A stretch of DNA of 8,999 nt from Prevotella sp. UBA2754. Lineage in GTDB: Bacteria; Bacteroidota; Bacteroidia; Bacteroidales; Bacteroidaceae. The position numbers were made by a program, and so were the translations under genes. Of the stretch, positions 5,719 through 8,999 are shown piece by piece; the stretch's first letter is position 1, and each line of letters opens with the position of its first letter. A model generated the notes under the pieces. It had not been told where the DNA came from. It did no database searches and saw only the letters and a program-made list of their open reading frames with translations. The stretch is from NCBI GenBank assembly GCA_002353295.1, contig DEJG01000025.1, positions 38,015-47,013 on the forward strand. Direction: 5' to 3'.

Positions 5719-6282
5719 GTGATTTTACCTATTTATATATATGGTCATCCCGTACTTCGCAAAGTAGCTGAGGACATTCCTGCTGATTATCCTGATTTGC
5801 AGCAGTTGATAACTGACATGTGGGATACGCTGGCAGAGAGTGAGGGAATAGGACTGGCTGCTCCGCAGATAGGAAAGTCCATCCGACTGGTTGTGATTGA
5901 TCTGGATGTTATCAGTGACGATCTGCCAGAATACAAAGGTTTCCGTCATGTGTATATCAATCCGCATATCATCGATTATGATGATTCAGAGACCACCTCG
6001 TCAGAGGAAGGCTGTCTGTCGCTTCCCGCTATCCACGAGAAGGTGGTTCGGCCTGCTCGTATTCGTGTGCAGTGGGTGGACGAGGATCAGCAAACACGCG
6101 ATGAATGGGTGGACGGATATTTGGCTCGCGTGATGCAACATGAGTTCGACCATCTGGAAGGAAAGGTGTTTGTTGACCGCATTACCCCTTTGCGTAAACA
6201 GCTTATAAAGAGTAAATTGCGTGCGCTCACTCAAGGACGTTATCGTTGCGGCTACAAAACAAAAGGCGTCATCAAGAAATAA
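5719..6282 (+). CDS. def: Peptide deformylase
   Basis: Deformylase removes the N-formyl group from nascent proteins in the cytoplasm using a metal ion, usually Fe2+. The 187-aa product shows all three motifs: motif I GIGLAAPQIG (43-52), motif II EGCLSLP (97-103, metal ligand Cys99) and motif III QHEFDHLEG (140-148, ligands His141 and His145, catalytic Glu142). The start is GTG at 5719, giving MILPIYIYGHPVLR, the expected N-terminus; the nearby ATG at 5740 is out of frame. An insertion between motifs I and II (around residues 66-74) is usual for Bacteroidota enzymes. The stop codon directly abuts the next start. Confidence 0.97.
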   Translation: MILPIYIYGHPVLRKVAEDIPADYPDLQQLITDMWDTLAESEGIGLAAPQIGKSIRLVVIDLDVISDDLPEYKGFRHVYINPHIIDYDDSETTSSEEGCLSLPAIHEKVVRPARIRVQWVDEDQQTRDEWVDGYLARVMQHEFDHLEGKVFVDRITPLRKQLIKSKLRALTQGRYRCGYKTKGVIKK

Positions 6283-8238
6283 TTGAAGGTGAGAAAGATT
6301 GTATTCCTCTTGTTGATAATCCCAATGGCAGTTCTTGCTCAGTTCAAGACCGACCGATTGGTGATGATAGGGCGTTCGGCACTTTATTATGAGGATTACG
6401 TTCTTTCCATCCAATATTTCAATCAGGCTATTTCGGCCAAGCCCTATCTTTACGAACCCTGGTTCTATAGAGGGGTGGCAAAATACTATCTAGATGACTT
6501 TGCCGGGGCTGAGGCAGACTGTTCGGAGGCTATCAAGCGAAATCCTTTTGTGGTCAGCATGTATGAACTGCGCGGACTATGTCGTATTCAACAGAAGAAA
6601 TACGGTGATGCCATCAAGGACTATAATTATGCATTGCGCTACGATCCAGAGAATCAGAGTATTTGGCATAACAGAGTGCTTTGTCATATCCATGAAAAAA
6701 ACTATGATGCGGCATTGCTGCAATTGGATACCATTTTGACGCGATGGAGCAAGCATGCCCCGGCATATGCTATGCAGGCAGAGGTGTTTATGCTGCAAAA
6801 GGATACTACGAAAGCTATAGCGGCTTTGGACAAGAGTCTGGAGGTTGATCCGTATGACGGTAACCTGTGGAGTCAGCGAGCCGTCATCAGTCTTTCGCGC
6901 AAAGAGTGGAAGGAGAGTGAGGAATATCTGTCAAAAGCTATTCATCTGCAACCCAAACAAGCCACTAACTATATCAACAGGGCGATGGCCCGATTCAATC
7001 AGAACAACCTCAGGGGAACGATGGCCGACTATGATACGGCGCTGGATCTTGATCCCAATAACTTTCTGGGACATTACAACCGAGGATTGTTAAGAGCGCA
7101 GGTGGGCGATGATAACCGTGCCATAACGGACTTCGACTTTGTACTCAATCTGGAACCCAACAATCTGATGGCGCTATTTAACCGGGCCCTGTTGCTGGAA
7201 AATACGGGTAATCTGAGAGGTGCTATCCGCGATTACTCCAAGGTCATAGACGAATTTCCTAATTTCTGGTTTGGCTTGCAGCATCGTGCCTCATGCTATC
7301 GCCGTTTGGGAATGGCAAAACAGGCTGAAGCCGACGAGTTCCGCATCCTGAAAGCACAGATGGATAAGCGCTATCTGGGGCGCCAGCCTCGCCTTTCGAA
7401 AGAACAGATGCGTAAACGGAGTGACTTGGATATTGAGAAATACAACCAGTTGGCTGTGGCCGATGAACAGGAGATGGAACATGAATACCAGAGTGAATAC
7501 AGGGGTAGGGTACAAAACCGCAAGGTGGCACTCGACAATCTCCCGATGTATATCCTCTCGTATGAATTGGAACAGAACAAGGTGAAGCAGTATGTGGCAT
7601 TCGACAAGCAGGTGGATGCTTTTAATACGAAAGAACGCAAGCAACATCAGCTGCACATCGTCAATAGCAACCCTGCACTTGATGAGCAGGACACAAAGAA
7701 ATATTTTGCATATATCGATAGCCTGACCCATCAGATAGAGCGTCAGCGTAACATGGAGCGCATCGCTCCGCTATTATTCAGACGAGCAGTCGCTTATAGT
7801 GTCATTCAAAACTTTGATGCAGCTATCGACGATCTGTCAACCTATCTGCAGGTCGATTCTACATCGGCGTTGGGCTATTGGCAACGTGCTGTCTGTCAGT
7901 CGCGACTGAACGATTTCAATGCGGCACAAGGAACGGATGTACGGATGAAGACAGCTAATGTGCTATCCGATCTGACAGAGGCTATCCGCTATGGTGAGAA
8001 TGCTTACCTGTATTATAATCGTGGTAATGTCTATGTGAAACGGAACGACTATCAGCACGCTATAGAAGACTACAGTAAGGCTATAGCCCTAGACGGAAAT
8101 CTGGCAGAAGCCTATTATAATCGAGGCTTGACGAGAATAGCCAATAAGCAGCAGGCTGAGGGTATCAGTGATCTGTCGAAGGCTGGTGAACTGGGACTCT
8201 ATACGGCTTATAGTATCATTAAAAGATATCGAAAATGA
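6283..8238 (+). CDS. Secreted tetratricopeptide-repeat protein with two TPR arrays
   Basis: This 651-aa protein starts with a signal peptide (residues 1-19, ending A-V-L-A, then Gln20). About ten 34-residue TPR-like units fill residues 27-362 (for example FYRGVAKYYLDDFAGAEADC and HYNRGLLRAQVGDDNRAITD). A charged, repeat-free linker covers about 370-490. Four more units fill about 492-645, the second of these lengthened by an insert (GTDVRMKTANVL). TPR arrays are protein-binding scaffolds; no catalytic domain is visible, so the role is probably assembly or binding in the periplasm. The start is either TTG at 6283, directly after the def stop, or GTG at 6289; both keep the signal peptide. The stop overlaps the next ATG by 4 nt, suggesting that the two products are made together. 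The partner and specific function are unknown. Confidence 0.92.
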   Translation: MKVRKIVFLLLIIPMAVLAQFKTDRLVMIGRSALYYEDYVLSIQYFNQAISAKPYLYEPWFYRGVAKYYLDDFAGAEADCSEAIKRNPFVVSMYELRGLCRIQQKKYGDAIKDYNYALRYDPENQSIWHNRVLCHIHEKNYDAALLQLDTILTRWSKHAPAYAMQAEVFMLQKDTTKAIAALDKSLEVDPYDGNLWSQRAVISLSRKEWKESEEYLSKAIHLQPKQATNYINRAMARFNQNNLRGTMADYDTALDLDPNNFLGHYNRGLLRAQVGDDNRAITDFDFVLNLEPNNLMALFNRALLLENTGNLRGAIRDYSKVIDEFPNFWFGLQHRASCYRRLGMAKQAEADEFRILKAQMDKRYLGRQPRLSKEQMRKRSDLDIEKYNQLAVADEQEMEHEYQSEYRGRVQNRKVALDNLPMYILSYELEQNKVKQYVAFDKQVDAFNTKERKQHQLHIVNSNPALDEQDTKKYFAYIDSLTHQIERQRNMERIAPLLFRRAVAYSVIQNFDAAIDDLSTYLQVDSTSALGYWQRAVCQSRLNDFNAAQGTDVRMKTANVLSDLTEAIRYGENAYLYYNRGNVYVKRNDYQHAIEDYSKAIALDGNLAEAYYNRGLTRIANKQQAEGISDLSKAGELGLYTAYSIIKRYRK

Positions 8239-8858
8239 GGATGAGAAAATTATTATTTCTACTATTGATGTCGCCCTTGTGCTGTGTGGCGCAAACAAAA
8301 TTCTGTGCTTCGTGGCAGGAGTTCTTGGACGGTCAGTGGCATGAGGCCGAGGGCAGAGTTGAACTTGTTCCGTCAGCCAAGGAGGACCCCCTGGCGATGG
8401 ATGTCGAGGCAGACAAGAAGCGCACAGCCGGTATCCTGCGCAAACGGGCCATTGTCCTTTCCCAGCACGATTCACTGTATATCAACCTCCGTCCCTTCAA
8501 TACCTTTGGCGATGTCTATGTACGGGCATGGCGTGTGGGCAGCGATAAACTCTTGTTTGCCCGTCAGGATGTAGCCCCCTCCCGTTTCAGCGTCACCTAC
8601 GGAGGCACCAACACCCCCTTGAACAGCAATTCCTTCCGCACTTTCTCCCGACTAGAATACCTCGTCTGTTATCTTGCCGTTTGGAATCCCCGTCGCGACG
8701 AGCTCAGCATGGTACGTGTCACGCGCCCGATGGTTCTTCAGTTGCTCACCAATCATCCCCAGCAGCGTACCGCCTACGAACAGACAGAAAAGAGCCGCCA
8801 GGAAGATGCCGATGTCATCATCACCACCCTCCAAGCAGCAGGCGTGATAGGGCGTTGA
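8235..8858 (+). CDS. Secreted protein of unknown function coupled to the TPR gene
   Basis: I do not recognise the family of this 207-aa protein. A signal peptide covers residues 1-20 (MRMRKLLFLLLMSPLCCVA) with Gln next, so cleavage by signal peptidase I is expected and not lipidation. The mature part has FCASWQEFLDGQW, then a likely beta-rich region (DSLYINLRPFNTFGDVYVRAWRV, split here only for description), NSFRTFSRLEYLVCYLAVWN, and a charged helical C-terminus rich in Gln/Glu. No catalytic motif is obvious. ATG 8235 overlaps the TPR stop (ATGA); an in-frame ATG at 8241 is an alternative start. The coding strand is C-rich in its second half, unlike its neighbours. A terminator follows 8 bp after the stop. 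Gene existence is well supported by signal peptide, overlap and terminator. Confidence 0.85.
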   Translation: MRMRKLLFLLLMSPLCCVAQTKFCASWQEFLDGQWHEAEGRVELVPSAKEDPLAMDVEADKKRTAGILRKRAIVLSQHDSLYINLRPFNTFGDVYVRAWRVGSDKLLFARQDVAPSRFSVTYGGTNTPLNSNSFRTFSRLEYLVCYLAVWNPRRDELSMVRVTRPMVLQLLTNHPQQRTAYEQTEKSRQEDADVIITTLQAAGVIGR

Positions 8859-8866
8859 TATAAAAA

Positions 8867-8902
8867 AGCCCTGTAGAGTTCATTCTCCACAGGGCTATTT
8901 TT
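8867..8902. terminator. Rho-independent terminator, probably bidirectional
   Basis: AGCCCTGTAGAG (8867-8878) pairs with CTCCACAGGGCT (8885-8896): eight pairs, one A-C mismatch, then three more pairs around a 6-nt loop. It is followed by ATTTTTAT and preceded by six A residues, so it can also work for transcription from the right. It closes the SPOR-ruvX-def-TPR run. Confidence 0.9.
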
Positions 8903-8999
8903 ATAATGGCAAAGGGCCATGTCCCATGCATGTTTAGAGCCCCTTGGTAAGGGGCGGCTATAATGCAGGGTTATATCCAATACATGATACAGTGCCTAA
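8903..8999. other. Hairpin-rich sequence with no recognised gene
   Basis: After the terminator there is no credible coding frame. The stretch contains a small hairpin (ATGGC 8906-8910 with GCCAT 8916-8920) and a stronger GC-rich one at 8939-8955. I see no TAnnTTTG box in either direction and do not recognise a riboswitch, tRNA, SRP RNA or attachment site. It may be the leader of the next gene beyond the window. Confidence 0.4.
8939..8955. repeat. GC-rich 7-bp hairpin with a 3-nt loop
   Basis: GCCCCTT (8939-8945) and AAGGGGC (8949-8955) pair perfectly around GGT. There is no T-tract on either side, so it is not a simple terminator. Its role is unknown; an RNA leader element or a repeat end are possibilities. 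Confidence 0.5.

Noticed and set aside
8939..8955. Second intrinsic terminator
   Set aside because: The stem is strong, but no T-tract follows in either direction and the true terminator is at 8867-8902.
8774..8980. 68-aa leftward open frame over the terminator
   Set aside because: It runs through the terminator hairpin and overlaps the end of the 207-aa gene; no promoter or family resemblance.

Overview
The window looks like a chromosomal housekeeping region of a Bacteroidota bacterium, most likely Prevotella or a close relative. The evidence is the set of protein families (a DUF4348-type lipoprotein, a type I-like MurB, a SPOR lipoprotein next to RuvX and peptide deformylase), promoter boxes of the Bacteroidota form TAnnTTTG, the lack of Shine-Dalgarno dependence, and signal peptides that end Ala|Gln. 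No transposase, integrase, CRISPR array, rRNA or tRNA gene was found. The genus is inferred from remembered family resemblance, not from a search.

Left block (1-3640). The 5' part of pheS runs leftward off the window edge. A 163-bp divergent region separates it from a rightward operon of three genes: a DUF4348-type lipoprotein, murB (cell-wall precursor reductase) and a PhnP-like metallo-beta-lactamase-fold hydrolase. Both junctions are 4-nt stop/start overlaps (GTGA, then ATGA), provided murB starts at 1884 rather than at the upstream in-frame GTG at 1860. The divergent region carries two TAnnTTTG boxes, one per direction, and a perfect 14-bp dyad.

Middle block (3652-4522). Three small leftward genes form a compact unit: a YtxH-type membrane-anchor protein, a two-helix 'phage holin family' (DUF1469-like) membrane protein, and a 91-aa protein with a Lys5 tail. 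The unit resembles the enterobacterial yqjD-yqjE-yqjK envelope cluster in order and topology and is probably not phage-derived. Its end converges on the hydrolase gene with 11 bp between the two stop codons.

Right block (4748-8858). After a 225-bp AT-rich divergent region there is a rightward run: SPOR lipoprotein, ruvX, def, a 651-aa secreted TPR protein and a 207-aa secreted protein of unknown function. Three successive genes (ruvX, def, TPR) begin with non-ATG codons. The last two genes overlap by 4 nt and both encode signal peptides with Gln right after the predicted cleavage site, so they may work together in the envelope. A strong, probably bidirectional, terminator follows at 8867-8902. 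The last ~97 bases contain two hairpins and no recognisable gene.

Together the window joins translation functions (PheS, Def, RuvX in rRNA maturation) to envelope functions (MurB, SPOR protein, lipoproteins, membrane trio). The least-described parts are the middle trio, the TPR/207-aa secreted pair and the structured tail.
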